Part shown: in pieces, positions 28,101 to 36,344 of the stretch
Position numbering within the stretch: position 1 is the first letter of the stretch
How the letters are laid out: every line of letters starts with the position of its first letter
Assembly (NCBI RefSeq): GCF_010667685.1
Contig: NZ_WHZW01000005.1
Span: 1 to 64,000 of the forward strand
Length of the DNA: 64,000 nucleotides
Direction: 5' to 3'
DNA from: Bifidobacterium aerophilum
GTDB lineage: Bacteria; Actinomycetota; Actinomycetes; Actinomycetales; Bifidobacteriaceae
Translations under genes and position numbers: made by a program
Notes under the pieces: generated by a model
What the model saw: the letters and a program-made list of their open reading frames with translations, nothing else
Databases searched by the model: none
Told to the model about the DNA's origin: nothing

Positions 28101-29323
28101 TCGTGCCGGCGCCGGATACGGCGCGCAAGATCCGCGCGTGGATCGACGACCATGTGGCCGATCTGCCGGGCTCGGGAGAACGGGGCAAGCCGAACCTGCC
28201 GCAGGCGTTCGGCGGGGACGATGCGACCGCGACCGATTCGTCCGCGGCGCGCTGGACCGACCTGCCGCATGTGTTCACGCGGGCCGCCATCGCGACGGTC
28301 GGCGCGCAGATCCACCCGGAGGTGCTGACCGGCGAACTGTGGGAGAAACTTCCCTCGTACCTGCGCATGACGTTCGCGGTGGAGCAGCAGCTGCCCGCGC
28401 CGAAGAACGCCCGTGGCCGGCGCGGCGCACGCGGCCCGGTCAAGGTGCTGGGATCCGGCAAGTCGCTGGTCGAATTGCAGCGCCGGTTCGCGGCGCAGGC
28501 CGAGGCGTCGGCGCGGCAGATGGTCAAGAAGCAGGCCGATCGCGCGGCCGATCAGGGCAGGCTGGTCGAGCAGGCGAACCTGCTGCACAAGGCGGGCGCC
28601 ACGACCGAATCGCGTGCGACGATGTTGTGGCGAGGCGCGTTGGACGCGCTGCGTCTGCCGAACGAGCGCGTGTCGTCGCGTTGGCTGGGCACGGAGGCGC
28701 TGATGCTCGCGTCCGCGCCGTACAAGACGACCAAGGATCTCGTGGAGGACCTGCAGCTGGCCGCGGTCAAGCGCCTGCTGCCGAAGGTCGATACGCTGCC
28801 CGACGATGAGGCGCTGGCCGACGCGGTGCTCGACGTGCGCGAAGTGTACGAGGACACCGTGTATGCGGTCGCGCATGACGTGATCACGATCCTCAAGCGC
28901 TACGCCGAGGTCGACAAGGCGACGAGCGGCAAAGCCGACCTGCCGATGCTGTCGGTGCTGCAATCGGTGCGCGAGCATATCGCGACGCTCGTGTTCCCCG
29001 GATTCATCGGGGCCGCTCCCCCGGACGCGCTGGCGAACATCCCCCGCTACCTGCAGGCCGACATGATGCGTCTGACCAAGGCGAAGTCCGACAAGAACCG
29101 CGACGTGCGCTGGGCGTGGGAGGCCGACGAGGCCCGTGCGCTGGTCGACAAGGCCATGACGCGCGCGAAGGCGGAGCCGGCCGGTCCGCGTCATGAGACG
29201 CTGATGAAGCAGGCGACGGCCGCACGATGGATGCTCGAGGAGTTCTACGTCTCCCTGTGGGCGCAGGAGCTCGGTACCGCCAGGCCGGTCAGCCTCGCCC
29301 GCATCAAGAAAGCGCTGGCCTGA
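25172..29323 (+). CDS. hrpA: ATP-dependent RNA helicase HrpA (DEAH box)
   Basis: Large DEAH-box helicase implicated in mRNA processing and rescue of stalled ribosomes. The 1383 residues include the P-loop GQTGSGKTT (32-40), DEAH (130-133, 'VIDEAHERS'), 'SATID', the C-terminal RecA motif 'QRSGRCGR', then helicase-associated and OB domains and the long HrpA-specific C-terminus ('YGLPIV', 'QVGRINPLEAR'-like region reading 'WGRINPLEARDFLI'). Length is slightly above the E. coli protein (1300). A Gly/Arg-rich insertion near residues 230-250 separates the two RecA domains. It lies 64 bases after the methyltransferase gene, across a hairpin. Confidence 0.95.
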   Translation: MKFEYPPELPVSAARDEIAEAVRHSQVVIVSGQTGSGKTTQLPKILLELGRGSHGRQIVHTQPRRLAARTVAERIADEMGVQLGDEVGYQVRFTDESSPKTRLRVVTDGILLAQIQRDPKLNQYDTIVIDEAHERSLNIDFLLGYLTALLPQRRDLKLVITSATIDSVKFKEHFEHALHEKVPVIEVSGRTFPVQVVYEPLGTAPALMRNVPGFETGALPGEEAYAELSAAPGAAERGGNGSGRNADRDVDMDMPTAVARACAELVIHSSHERGARDILVFASGERDIHEFENALRRHYGPRADDMRRPDAIEIMPLFARLSAKDQHRVFEPHTHQRIVIATNVAETSLTVPGIRYVVDPGTARISRYSKTAKVQRLPIEPISQASADQRSGRCGRIADGIAIRLYSREDYETRPRFTEPEILRTSLGAVVLHMLSVGVARTAEDVTNFGFIDPPDMKAVSDGFNELTELKAVARRRGEVTLTHIGRQLARIPIDVRLGRMVIEAARSTTPDTLAAVLVIVAFLSLQDPRERPDEARDEADRIHNRYADPTSDYLTALNIWDRIFQADGEPSNSALRRICKTEYFSWLRVRQWKDLVNQLTDMCHELKFTVGSPQPASRPGLEIRQLPINQQAAGSLRCSWDDRGIHTSMLAGLLSMMGMQIIREPKASDFTGLKGAARAKAIKRAQKMAKNDYQGARGTHFALFPASSVAKSTPAWVMSTELVETSRLWARYSAAIDPAWAEPLAGQLTRTTYAEPHWSGSRGSAVASAKVLLYGLPIVQDRTVQWGRINPLEARDFLIRQGLVEGDIQQRFGYDEFVGRNRDILDEAADDANRTRQIAQTVSDEDLFDFYQSVIPNDVTCVADLAKWWKREHDEHPHLLDFDPDKVERLATAESVSLADYPDHWHTLGTDGRPIDLRLSYVYDPHDPADGVTVHVPLKALSRITPEQFTWNVPGLLDELIVGLIKALPKSLRVQFVPAPDTARKIRAWIDDHVADLPGSGERGKPNLPQAFGGDDATATDSSAARWTDLPHVFTRAAIATVGAQIHPEVLTGELWEKLPSYLRMTFAVEQQLPAPKNARGRRGARGPVKVLGSGKSLVELQRRFAAQAEASARQMVKKQADRAADQGRLVEQANLLHKAGATTESRATMLWRGALDALRLPNERVSSRWLGTEALMLASAPYKTTKDLVEDLQLAAVKRLLPKVDTLPDDEALADAVLDVREVYEDTVYAVAHDVITILKRYAEVDKATSGKADLPMLSVLQSVREHIATLVFPGFIGAAPPDALANIPRYLQADMMRLTKAKSDKNRDVRWAWEADEARALVDKAMTRAKAEPAGPRHETLMKQATAARWMLEEFYVSLWAQELGTARPVSLARIKKALA

Positions 29324-29375
29324 GTCGGATGGACGATGGCGGCCCGATGCGGAACGTTCTTCCGGATCGGGCTAC

Positions 29376-29381
29376 TACAAT
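29376..29381 (+). promoter_or_regulatory. Candidate -10 for a leaderless transcript
   Basis: TACAAT ends eight bases before an ATG that has no ribosome site. Transcription would start at or next to the A of that ATG. No convincing -35 is visible. Confidence 0.35.
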
Positions 29382-29389
29382 GTCGCCCG

Positions 29390-30391
29390 ATGGCACAGTC
29401 GAACAGGAACACGAACCAGAAACGCAATCGCAAACGGCCGGTCTCCCGTGCGTCCAACATGGCGGGCAAGTCCGGGAAAACCGTGAAAAACGCCAAGCGC
29501 ACAGGGAAGACCCGACGCGGAACAGGCGGCATCATGACCCCGGCACGCTGGTGGCGGCAGGCGTCGTTGGCCGCACGCATCAAGGCCGCATTGTGTTCGC
29601 TGGTGGCGATCGTCTGCGTCATTGCATTGGCATTGGGCACGGTGCGGTTCGTCCAGTGGCGTCTCGACCTCAAGGAGGCCGAAGCCCGCCAGTCCGAACT
29701 GGCCAGGACCTATGACTTCGACCCCGGCGACATCATCTCGGACGGCCAGTTCTTCAACGCGAACGCGATGAGCGAGGCCGAGGTGCAGGCGTTCCTCGAC
29801 GAGCAGGGCGCGTCCTGCTCCGGCAAGGACTGTCTCAAGTCGAAGACCTTCGACACCACGAACCAGCCAGCCGACGAATATTGCGACGCGTACCGGGGCG
29901 CGAAGGGCGAGACCGCGGCGCAAATCATCGCCAAGGCGGGCAAGGCGTGCGGCATCAGCCAGAAGGTGCTGCTCACCGTGCTGCAGAAGGAGCAGCATCT
30001 GGTCACGGCCACCAGGATCTCGGCGTTCCAATACAAGTCGGCGATGGGACTGAGCTGCCCGGACGACGCGAGCTGCGATCCCGAATACGCCGGGTTCTTC
30101 AAGCAGGTGTACGGTTCGGCGAAACGCTACCGCTATTACGTCGCCCACGAGGATCGGTACGGATACCATGCGCACGCGCTGAATTACATCCAATACCATC
30201 CGAACGCGTCATGCGGCGGCACCGACGTGTACATCCGCAACAAGGCGACCGCACTGCTGTACATCTACACGCCGTACCAGCCGAACGACGCGGCGCTGGC
30301 GGCGGGCGTCGGCGAGGGCGACGCGTGTTCGAGCTACGGCAACCGCAATTTCGCGATCATCTACCAGAGCTGGTTCGGGTCGGCCCGGTGA
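29390..30391 (+). CDS. Membrane-anchored secreted protein of unknown function
   Basis: I do not recognise a characterised family. The 333-residue protein has a strongly basic Lys/Arg/Asn-rich tail (1-60), one membrane helix (about 66-86, 'ALCSLVAIVCVIALALGTV') and an extracytoplasmic domain of about 240 residues. That domain begins 'GDIISDGQFFNANAMSEAEVQAFL' and has six or more Cys, suggesting disulfides, and a segment 'SQKVLLTVLQKEQHLVT' that recalls lysozyme-like or cell-wall-associated domains in other actinobacterial secreted proteins. It ends 'FAIIYQSWFGS'. There is no ribosome site; the start is chosen by the -10-like TACAAT just upstream, and an in-frame ATG at 29336 is the alternative. 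It lies between hrpA and a convergent MFS gene. Confidence 0.8.
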   Translation: MAQSNRNTNQKRNRKRPVSRASNMAGKSGKTVKNAKRTGKTRRGTGGIMTPARWWRQASLAARIKAALCSLVAIVCVIALALGTVRFVQWRLDLKEAEARQSELARTYDFDPGDIISDGQFFNANAMSEAEVQAFLDEQGASCSGKDCLKSKTFDTTNQPADEYCDAYRGAKGETAAQIIAKAGKACGISQKVLLTVLQKEQHLVTATRISAFQYKSAMGLSCPDDASCDPEYAGFFKQVYGSAKRYRYYVAHEDRYGYHAHALNYIQYHPNASCGGTDVYIRNKATALLYIYTPYQPNDAALAAGVGEGDACSSYGNRNFAIIYQSWFGSAR

Positions 30392-30412
30392 CACCTGCCG
30401 ACGTCATATGAG

Positions 30413-30449
30413 ATCGGGGCGGCCTGCGATGTGCACGGACCACCCCGAT
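30413..30449. terminator. Hairpin between convergent genes
   Basis: Arms 30413-30422 and 30440-30449 pair over ten bases with one mismatch, between the unknown secreted-protein gene and the MFS gene. On the plus strand it is followed by GGGAAAATG, not T's. Confidence 0.5.
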
Positions 30450-30467
30450 GGGAAAATGCCGACTGAT

Positions 30468-31685
30468 TCAGCGTTCGATCTTCCGGTCAAGATACCGGCC
30501 CATCGCCATCGTCACGCCCACGGCGCACAGCGAGAAGATCGCGCCGAACGGACCGAGCCAGGTCAGGCCGAGCGAATCGTTGACCACGCCGCCGACCGCG
30601 GAACCGATCGCGATGCCGATGTTGAACGACATCGAGTTGAGCGACGCGGCGAGGTTCATCGAACCGGGATGGGCTTCGGCGGCCACGTCCATGTACAGCA
30701 CCTGCGACGAGGCGTTGAACAGGTACATGAACATGCCGAGCGCGACGAGCAGGATGGCGCCGTACCAAGGGATCACACTGGCAAGGGCCAACGAACACAA
30801 TAGCACGCCATGCGCAAGGAACACCCAGCGCAGATGGTAGAGCGGTTCCACTCCCCTGCCCCGTTCGGCGAGCTTGCCGGCGTACAGGTTGCTCCACAGG
30901 CAGGCGACGCCGTAGACCACGAGTCCGATGCTCAGATACTGTTCGGGCACATGGATCTCGTCGCGCATGATCGGCGTCAGATACGTGTAGAACACGTAGC
31001 TGGAGCCTGCGCCGAACACGACGGCGAGCACGCCGAGCCAGATGCGGAAATCGAAGAACAGGCGGAACTGCGGCAGGAAGCCGACCTTCATGAGGTGGCT
31101 GTTGCGGGGCAGCACGACCACCATGAGCACCATCAGTATCACGGTGAGCAGGTCGATGAGATGGAACGTCCACCGCCAGCCGAACGTGTTCGCGACCCAG
31201 GTGCCGACCGGCACGCCGACGACGGAGGCGATGGAAAAGCCGGAGAACACCCATGCGATGAACTTGGTGCGGTACTGGTCGGTCGTCACGTCGGGCGCGT
31301 ACGTCATCGCGATGGCGACGAGCGTGCCTGAGACGAGCGCTATGAGGATGCGGGCCACGACGAGCACCGCGTAGTTCGGCGCGAACGCGCACAGCACGTT
31401 GCCGATCAGGAACACCGTCATCAGCGTCATATGCGTGGCGAACCGCGGGAACCGCGCGGACAGGGCCGAACCGAGCGGCGTGACGGGAGCGTAGACGAAC
31501 GCGAACAGCGAGACGAGATTGCCGACCGTCACTTCGGAGACGGTCAGGCTGGTCGCGATGTCAGGCAGGATGCCGACGACGATGAACTCGCTCATGCCCA
31601 GCATGAAGCTGATCGCGATGAGCACGATCACTGGAAGCGTAAAAAAGCGGGTGCCGTCGGCACCCGCGTTCTTGGTGACAGTCAT
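30468..31685 (-). CDS. MFS efflux transporter (DHA1/AraJ-like)
   Basis: Twelve-helix major facilitator of about 405 residues, most like the small-molecule/drug or sugar efflux subfamily. Visible signatures are 'MSEFIVVGILPDIATSL' in helix 1, the loop motif reading 'GSALSARFPR', 'RILIALVSGTLVAIAM', and 'GFSIASVVGVPVGTWV' (antiporter-type motif C in helix 5). The substrate cannot be told from sequence. The ATG at 31685 lies 10 bases after the glnA stop on the same strand with no clear ribosome site, so it may rely on coupling with glnA. It converges on the unknown membrane-anchored gene. Confidence 0.85.
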   Translation of the reverse strand: MTVTKNAGADGTRFFTLPVIVLIAISFMLGMSEFIVVGILPDIATSLTVSEVTVGNLVSLFAFVYAPVTPLGSALSARFPRFATHMTLMTVFLIGNVLCAFAPNYAVLVVARILIALVSGTLVAIAMTYAPDVTTDQYRTKFIAWVFSGFSIASVVGVPVGTWVANTFGWRWTFHLIDLLTVILMVLMVVVLPRNSHLMKVGFLPQFRLFFDFRIWLGVLAVVFGAGSSYVFYTYLTPIMRDEIHVPEQYLSIGLVVYGVACLWSNLYAGKLAERGRGVEPLYHLRWVFLAHGVLLCSLALASVIPWYGAILLVALGMFMYLFNASSQVLYMDVAAEAHPGSMNLAASLNSMSFNIGIAIGSAVGGVVNDSLGLTWLGPFGAIFSLCAVGVTMAMGRYLDRKIER

Positions 31686-31695
31686 AGGTGAAATA

Positions 31696-33033
31696 CTACA
31701 ACTTGGGCAGGTACGTCTTGAGCTCGTACGGCGTGACCTGGCGACGGTACGCGTCCCACTCCTGACGCTTGTTGCGGATGAAGTATTCGAACGCATGCTC
31801 GCCGAGCACGTCGGCCACGAAGTCGGACTTCTCCATGATTTTGAGCGCCTCGTCGAGCGACTCCGGCAGCGGCTGGATGCCCATCGCCTGACGCTCCGCG
31901 TCCGTGAGCTCCCACACGTCGTCGCTGGTCGGCTCGCCGAGCGTCATCTGCTTGTCGATGCCGTCAAGGCCGGCTGCCAGCAGTACCGAGTACGCGAGAT
32001 ACGGGTTCGCGACCGGGTCGAGCGCGCGGAACTCCATGCGGGCCGAGTTGCCCTTGCCCGGCTTGTACTGCGGGATGCGCAGCAGGGCGGAGCGGTTGTT
32101 GTGGCCCCAGCAGATGTAGCTCGGCGCCTCGTTGCCGCCCCACAGGCGTTTGTACGAGTTGACGTACTGGTCGGTGACCGCGCAGATCTCCGCCGCATGG
32201 TAGAGGATGCCGGCCGCGAACTGGCGGGCCGTCATCGACATGTTGAACTCCTGCCCGGCCTCGTAGAACGCGTTCGCGTCGCCTTCGAACAGGCTCAGGT
32301 GGGTGTGCATGCCCGAACCCGGCGCGTCGGCCAGGGGCTTGGGCATGAAGCTCGCGTGGATGCCGCGCTCAAGCGAGATCTCCTTGACCACGGTACGGAA
32401 GGTCATGATGTTGTCCGCCGTCGTCAGCGCGTCGGCGTAGCGCAGATCGATCTCGTTCTGACCGGGGCCCGCCTCGTGATGAGAGTACTCCACCGAAATG
32501 CCCATCTGCTCGAGCATGTTCACGGTGGCGCGGCGGAAGTCCATTCCGGGGCTGCGCGGCACATGATCGAAGTAGCCGCCTTCGTCGATCGGCGTGGGCG
32601 CCTTCGACCAGTCGTCCTGATGCTCGAACAGGTAGAACTCGATTTCGGGATGCACGTAGAACGTGAAGCCCTTCTCCTTCGCCTTGGCGAGCGCGCGCTT
32701 GAGAACGTGGCGCGGGTCGCCGAGCGACGGCTCGCCGTCGGGCGTGAGGATGTCGCAGAACATGCGGGCGGTGCCCTGCGGACCACCGCGCCACGGCAGG
32801 ATCTGGAAGGTCGACGGGTCGGGCTGGACGATCATGTCGTCCTCCGACACGCGGGTCATGCCTTCGATGGCCGAACCGTCGAATCCGAGCCCCTCCTCGA
32901 ACGCGGCCTCCAGTTCGGCCGGCGCGATCGCCACGGACTTCAACGTGCCCAGAACATCGGTGAACCACAACCGAATGAAGCGCACGTCGCGTTCCTCGAC
33001 CGTGCGCAGTGCAAACTCCTGCTGTTTATCCAT
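31696..33033 (-). CDS. glnA: Glutamine synthetase, type I-alpha-like
   Basis: Forms glutamine from glutamate, ammonia and ATP; a dodecameric cytosolic enzyme. The 445 residues carry 'LWFTDVLGTLKSVAI', 'GFDGSAIEG', 'CDILTPDGEP', 'EIEFYLF', 'HHEAGPGQNEIDLRY', 'KPLADAPGSGMHTHLSL' and 'ARMEFRALDPVANPYLA'. At the place of the adenylylated Tyr of GSI-beta enzymes the sequence reads 'DDVWELTDAE', with Trp, so GlnE-type adenylylation is not expected. Length also fits GSI-alpha (about 445). The start is ambiguous between ATG 33033 and an in-frame ATG at 33051; neither has a strong ribosome site. Confidence 0.94.
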   Translation of the reverse strand: MDKQQEFALRTVEERDVRFIRLWFTDVLGTLKSVAIAPAELEAAFEEGLGFDGSAIEGMTRVSEDDMIVQPDPSTFQILPWRGGPQGTARMFCDILTPDGEPSLGDPRHVLKRALAKAKEKGFTFYVHPEIEFYLFEHQDDWSKAPTPIDEGGYFDHVPRSPGMDFRRATVNMLEQMGISVEYSHHEAGPGQNEIDLRYADALTTADNIMTFRTVVKEISLERGIHASFMPKPLADAPGSGMHTHLSLFEGDANAFYEAGQEFNMSMTARQFAAGILYHAAEICAVTDQYVNSYKRLWGGNEAPSYICWGHNNRSALLRIPQYKPGKGNSARMEFRALDPVANPYLAYSVLLAAGLDGIDKQMTLGEPTSDDVWELTDAERQAMGIQPLPESLDEALKIMEKSDFVADVLGEHAFEYFIRNKRQEWDAYRRQVTPYELKTYLPKL

Positions 33034-33147
33034 AAGGCAATATCGTCCCATCGGCGTGTTACGTGTCTCGTTAACAATCCGTTTTCGCGGTGCCCGGCGG
33101 AGTCCGTTCGAAAGGCCCTTGGCAAGCCGCGCGGTAAGGTAGTGCAT

Positions 33148-34605
33148 GTGAGTGTACGCGACAGCAATATTCTTCCCACGGCCGACGCCGACCATCCGAT
33201 CATCGACATGACCTCGTGGCATCAGGCCTCGACCCCTGCCGAACGCGAACGGGCCGGATTGGACCGTCGCTTCCGCGTGCCGTTGGAAAGCCATGCGCTG
33301 TGGCAGGTGCGCGAGAACCGCCGTGACGTGATCGGGCTGCTGGAGGAGCAGTCGCGCAGCCGCGTGGCCGATCTCATCCCGCTGCGATACCAGCGCATGA
33401 GCGTGTCCGCGTTCACGTTCTATCGCGGCACGGCGCTCATCATGGCGAACGATCTGGCCCGCACGCCGGTGACGGGCATTCCGGTTCAGGCGGTGGGCGA
33501 CGCGCACATCGGCAATTTCGGCATGTTCCGCTCACCCTCGCAGCGTCTCGTGTTCGACATCAACGATTTCGACGAGACGACGACCGGGCCTTGGGAGTGG
33601 GACATCAAGCGCCTTGCCGTGTCGGTGGAGATCTGCGGACGCGCGAACGGCATTCGCAAGCTGGAACGCCGAGAGGCCGTCAAGCGTTGCGTGCATTCGT
33701 ATCGCGATCATCTGCAGCAGTTCTCGCAGATGGACTATCTCGACGCATGGTACGACCATATCGACGTGGAGGCGGCGCTCGACCATTACGAGCGCACGGT
33801 CAACGGCAAGCGCAACCGCACGCTGCGCGACGCGGCGGCCAAGGCCGCGATCAAGGATTCGAACCGCGCGGCGGCCAAGCTCACGTATCGAGACGGCGGC
33901 AAGCTGCGGTTCCGTTCGAAGCCGCCGGAGCTGACTCCGATCAACGAGCTGCATGATTACGCCGATCTCGAGGCGCTGCAGGGACGACTTGAAACGTTGT
34001 TCGACAGCTACCGTCATTCGTTGTACGAGGACCGACGGCATGTGCTGAGCCATTACACGTACCATGACACGGCCCGCAAGGTGGTGGGCGTCGGCTCGGT
34101 GGGCACGCGCGCGTGGGTGTCGGTACTCACCGGCCGTGACATCGACGACCCGCTGATGCTGCAGATGAAGGAGGCGAACGAGTCGGTGCTCGAACGGTTC
34201 GTGGGCCGTTCGAAGTACGCGACGCACGGCGAGCGCGTGGTGCAGGGGCAGAAGCTGATCCAGTCGACCGCAGACGTGCTGCTGGGCTGGGCGAGTTTCA
34301 TGGCCGAGGATGGGCACAAGCGCGACTATTACGTGCGCCAGTTCTGGAACGGCAAGGGATCGATCGACATCGATCACCTCAACGATCTGGCACTGTCCGA
34401 TCTGGGACGCATGTGCGCGCGATGCCTGGCTCATGCGCACGCGCGTACCGGCGACCGCATCGCGATCGCCTCGTATGTGGGCGAGGACGAAACGTTCGAC
34501 GAGGCGATCGCGTCGTTCGCGTCAGCCTATGCCGACCAGAACGACGCGGACTACGCGTTGTTCAGGCAGCTCATCGACTCGGGTGAGTTGCCTTGTGCGG
34601 CGTAA
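33148..34605 (+). CDS. DUF2252 family protein
   Basis: A 485-residue cytoplasmic protein of the uncharacterised DUF2252 family, which has a distant kinase-like (aminoglycoside phosphotransferase-type) fold. The family signatures are evident: 'RYQRMSVSAFTFYRGTA', 'GDAHIGNFGMFRSPSQRLVFDINDFDET', 'WEWDIKRLAVS', and late 'LGWASFM' and 'YYVRQFWNGKGSI'. The 'GDAHIGNFG...FDINDFDE' stretch resembles a phosphotransferase catalytic loop and metal-binding Asp. The start is GTG 33148 with AAGG eight bases upstream; the frame remains open upstream through glnA without similarity. It is divergent from glnA. Confidence 0.88.
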   Translation: MSVRDSNILPTADADHPIIDMTSWHQASTPAERERAGLDRRFRVPLESHALWQVRENRRDVIGLLEEQSRSRVADLIPLRYQRMSVSAFTFYRGTALIMANDLARTPVTGIPVQAVGDAHIGNFGMFRSPSQRLVFDINDFDETTTGPWEWDIKRLAVSVEICGRANGIRKLERREAVKRCVHSYRDHLQQFSQMDYLDAWYDHIDVEAALDHYERTVNGKRNRTLRDAAAKAAIKDSNRAAAKLTYRDGGKLRFRSKPPELTPINELHDYADLEALQGRLETLFDSYRHSLYEDRRHVLSHYTYHDTARKVVGVGSVGTRAWVSVLTGRDIDDPLMLQMKEANESVLERFVGRSKYATHGERVVQGQKLIQSTADVLLGWASFMAEDGHKRDYYVRQFWNGKGSIDIDHLNDLALSDLGRMCARCLAHAHARTGDRIAIASYVGEDETFDEAIASFASAYADQNDADYALFRQLIDSGELPCAA

Positions 34606-34710
34606 AACGTGTTTCGTTCGACGCATGCGAATGACCGCCATCGTCAAACGGCTCTGTCTGTGCTCATGGTCGTGCTCCAGCGCGACTATTCCCGGAAAAC
34701 GGCCGCTTTG

Positions 34711-34848
34711 TCCTGAATGTGTTGCGATGACGCTTGCTCAGCGCAACAGATTCAGGAAACCAGAGCATATTCCCGGAAATTGTTGCGCTGAGACTCCCAT
34801 AACGCAACAAATCCGGGAAACCTATTGCAGGTTCCCGGATTTGTTGCG
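34711..34848. repeat. Array of five alternating inverted ~17-bp units
   Basis: Units related to TCCCGGAATTTGTTGCG occur at 34711-34726 (+), 34742-34757 (-), 34771-34787 (+), 34803-34819 (-) and 34832-34848 (+). The last two form a perfect 17-bp inverted repeat; the earlier pairs have one mismatch or indel. Start-to-start spacing is 29-32 bases, about three helical turns. Partial units (TTCCCGG at 34689-34695) flank the array. It fills the gap between the convergent ends of the DUF2252 gene and priA, like a REP/BIME cluster. Confidence 0.8.
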
Positions 34849-34890
34849 CTCAGGATTCCAATGCCCCGGAAGATTTCTCAGGACAAGCGG

Positions 34891-35616
34891 CTACTTCGCG
34901 ACTTGAAGCGCCTCTTCGAGGGTGAAGGCGCGGGCATAGAGCGACTTGCCGAGGATGGCGGAGTCGACGCCGAGATCGGCCAGTTCCTTGATCGCACGCA
35001 GGTCGTCGAGCTTGCTGATGCCACCGGACGCGGTCACCTTGGCGTCCGTGCGCTCGGCCACCTCACGCAGCAGGCCGATGTTCGGACCGGACATCATGCC
35101 GTCGCGTGCCACGTCGGTCACGACATATCGAGAGCATCCGACGGAGTCGAGGAATTTCATCGTCTCGAACAGGTCGCCGCCTTCCTTGACCCAGCCTCGG
35201 GCGGCGAGCGTGTGTCCGCGCACGTCGAGGCCGACGGCCACGCGGTCGCCGTACTTGCGGATCACCGAAGCGGTCCAGTCCGGGTTCTCGAGCGCCGCGG
35301 TGCCGATGTTCACTCGTGCGGCGCCGGCGTCGAGCGCCGCGTCGAGCGAGGCGTCGTCTCGCACGCCGCCGCTCATCTCGATGTTGACCTTGTCGCCGAG
35401 TTCGCGCACGATCTCGCGCAGCTGGGCGCGGTTGTCGCCGGTGCCGAACGCGGCGTCGAGATCGACGAGATGGATCCATTCGGCGCCGGATTCCACCCAT
35501 GTGCGGGCGGCGTCAAGCGGCGAGCCGTAATCGGTTTCGGAGCCGGATTCGCCTTGGCGCAGGCGCACGGCCTTGCCGTCGCGCACGTCGACGGCGGGAA
35601 GCAGGGTAAGTGACAT
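34891..35616 (-). CDS. priA: PriA: phosphoribosyl isomerase (HisA, probably also TrpF)
   Basis: (beta/alpha)8-barrel isomerase converting ProFAR to PRFAR in histidine synthesis; actinobacterial PriA also isomerises PRA in tryptophan synthesis. The 241 residues match the PriA subfamily: '[15 protein letters not shown]' with the catalytic Asp, '[15 protein letters not shown]', 'EMSGGVRDD', '[13 protein letters not shown]', '[12 protein letters not shown]' (retaining the RGW Trp used by bifunctional PriA), 'VVTDVARDG' with the second catalytic Asp, and '[12 protein letters not shown]'. Dual activity is inferred from these residues. AAAGG lies eight bases before the ATG. It is the last gene of the his operon. 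Confidence 0.93.
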   Translation of the reverse strand: MSLTLLPAVDVRDGKAVRLRQGESGSETDYGSPLDAARTWVESGAEWIHLVDLDAAFGTGDNRAQLREIVRELGDKVNIEMSGGVRDDASLDAALDAGAARVNIGTAALENPDWTASVIRKYGDRVAVGLDVRGHTLAARGWVKEGGDLFETMKFLDSVGCSRYVVTDVARDGMMSGPNIGLLREVAERTDAKVTASGGISKLDDLRAIKELADLGVDSAILGKSLYARAFTLEEALQVAK

Positions 35617-35643
35617 GATGTCAGCCTTTCTCGATGTTCGGGA

Positions 35644-36291
35644 TCAGAAGGTGTCGACCCAGTTGCGCAGCAGCTGAGAGCCGGCTTCGGCGGATTTCTC
35701 CGGATGGAACTGCGTGGCGAACAGCGGCCCGCGTTCGTATGCCGCCACGAATCGGCTGCGCCCGTATTCGCACCAGGTGACGCGTTCGGGAGCATCGCCG
35801 AAGTCGATCTCGTACCGGCTCAGGTCGCCTGGGTGCACGTCCATCGCCGCATACGAATGCACGAAATAGAAACGCTCGTTCTCCACGCCATGCATCAGCA
35901 CGGAATCCTCCGGGGCGTCGACCGTGTCCCACCCCATGTGCGGCACCACGTCGGCGTCGAGCAGGTCCACGCTGCCGCCGATCAGGCCGAGACCGGCCGC
36001 TTCATGGCCCCGTTCACGTCCGCGTTCGAACATGATCTGTTCGCCGACACACACGCCGAGCACGGGACGGCCGGCACGCAGTCGGTCGGTGACCACGCGG
36101 TCGCCGGACATTTCCTTGAGGCCTTCCATGCATGCGGCGAACGCGCCGACGCCGGGCACGACCAGGCCATCGGCTTCGAGCGCCTGACGATAGTCGGAGG
36201 TCAGTGTCACGTCGATGCCGAGGTTGGCGAGCGCGCGCACCATGGAGCGCACGTTGCCGAATCCGTAGTCGAAAACCACCACTGATGTCAT
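35644..36291 (-). CDS. hisH: Imidazole glycerol phosphate synthase glutaminase subunit HisH
   Basis: Class I glutamine amidotransferase that supplies ammonia to HisF. The 215 residues contain 'FDYGFGNVRSM' at the N-terminus, 'VPGVGAFAACME' (oxyanion region), the nucleophile Cys in 'GVCVGEQIMFERG', and the His-Glu pair in 'ATQFHPEKSAEAG'. In most HisH proteins the nucleophile region reads GICLGMQ; GVCVGEQ keeps the Cys. GGGAGAAC lies ahead of the ATG. HisF is not in the window, so the complex partner is encoded elsewhere. Confidence 0.95.
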   Translation of the reverse strand: MTSVVVFDYGFGNVRSMVRALANLGIDVTLTSDYRQALEADGLVVPGVGAFAACMEGLKEMSGDRVVTDRLRAGRPVLGVCVGEQIMFERGRERGHEAAGLGLIGGSVDLLDADVVPHMGWDTVDAPEDSVLMHGVENERFYFVHSYAAMDVHPGDLSRYEIDFGDAPERVTWCEYGRSRFVAAYERGPLFATQFHPEKSAEAGSQLLRNWVDTF

Positions 36292-36344
36292 GTTGTTCTC
36301 CCGTGCTGTTGAATTCGCCGATGTCTCGGCTCGTTTGCTCGTGT

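Noticed and set aside
31519..33147. Upstream extension of the DUF2252 frame through glnA
   Set aside because: Antisense to glnA, no similarity; a GTG with AAGG eight bases upstream explains the start.
34606..34890. CRISPR array between DUF2252 and priA
   Set aside because: Units are only ~17 bases, alternate in orientation and have ~13-base spacers, unlike CRISPR direct repeats; no cas genes.
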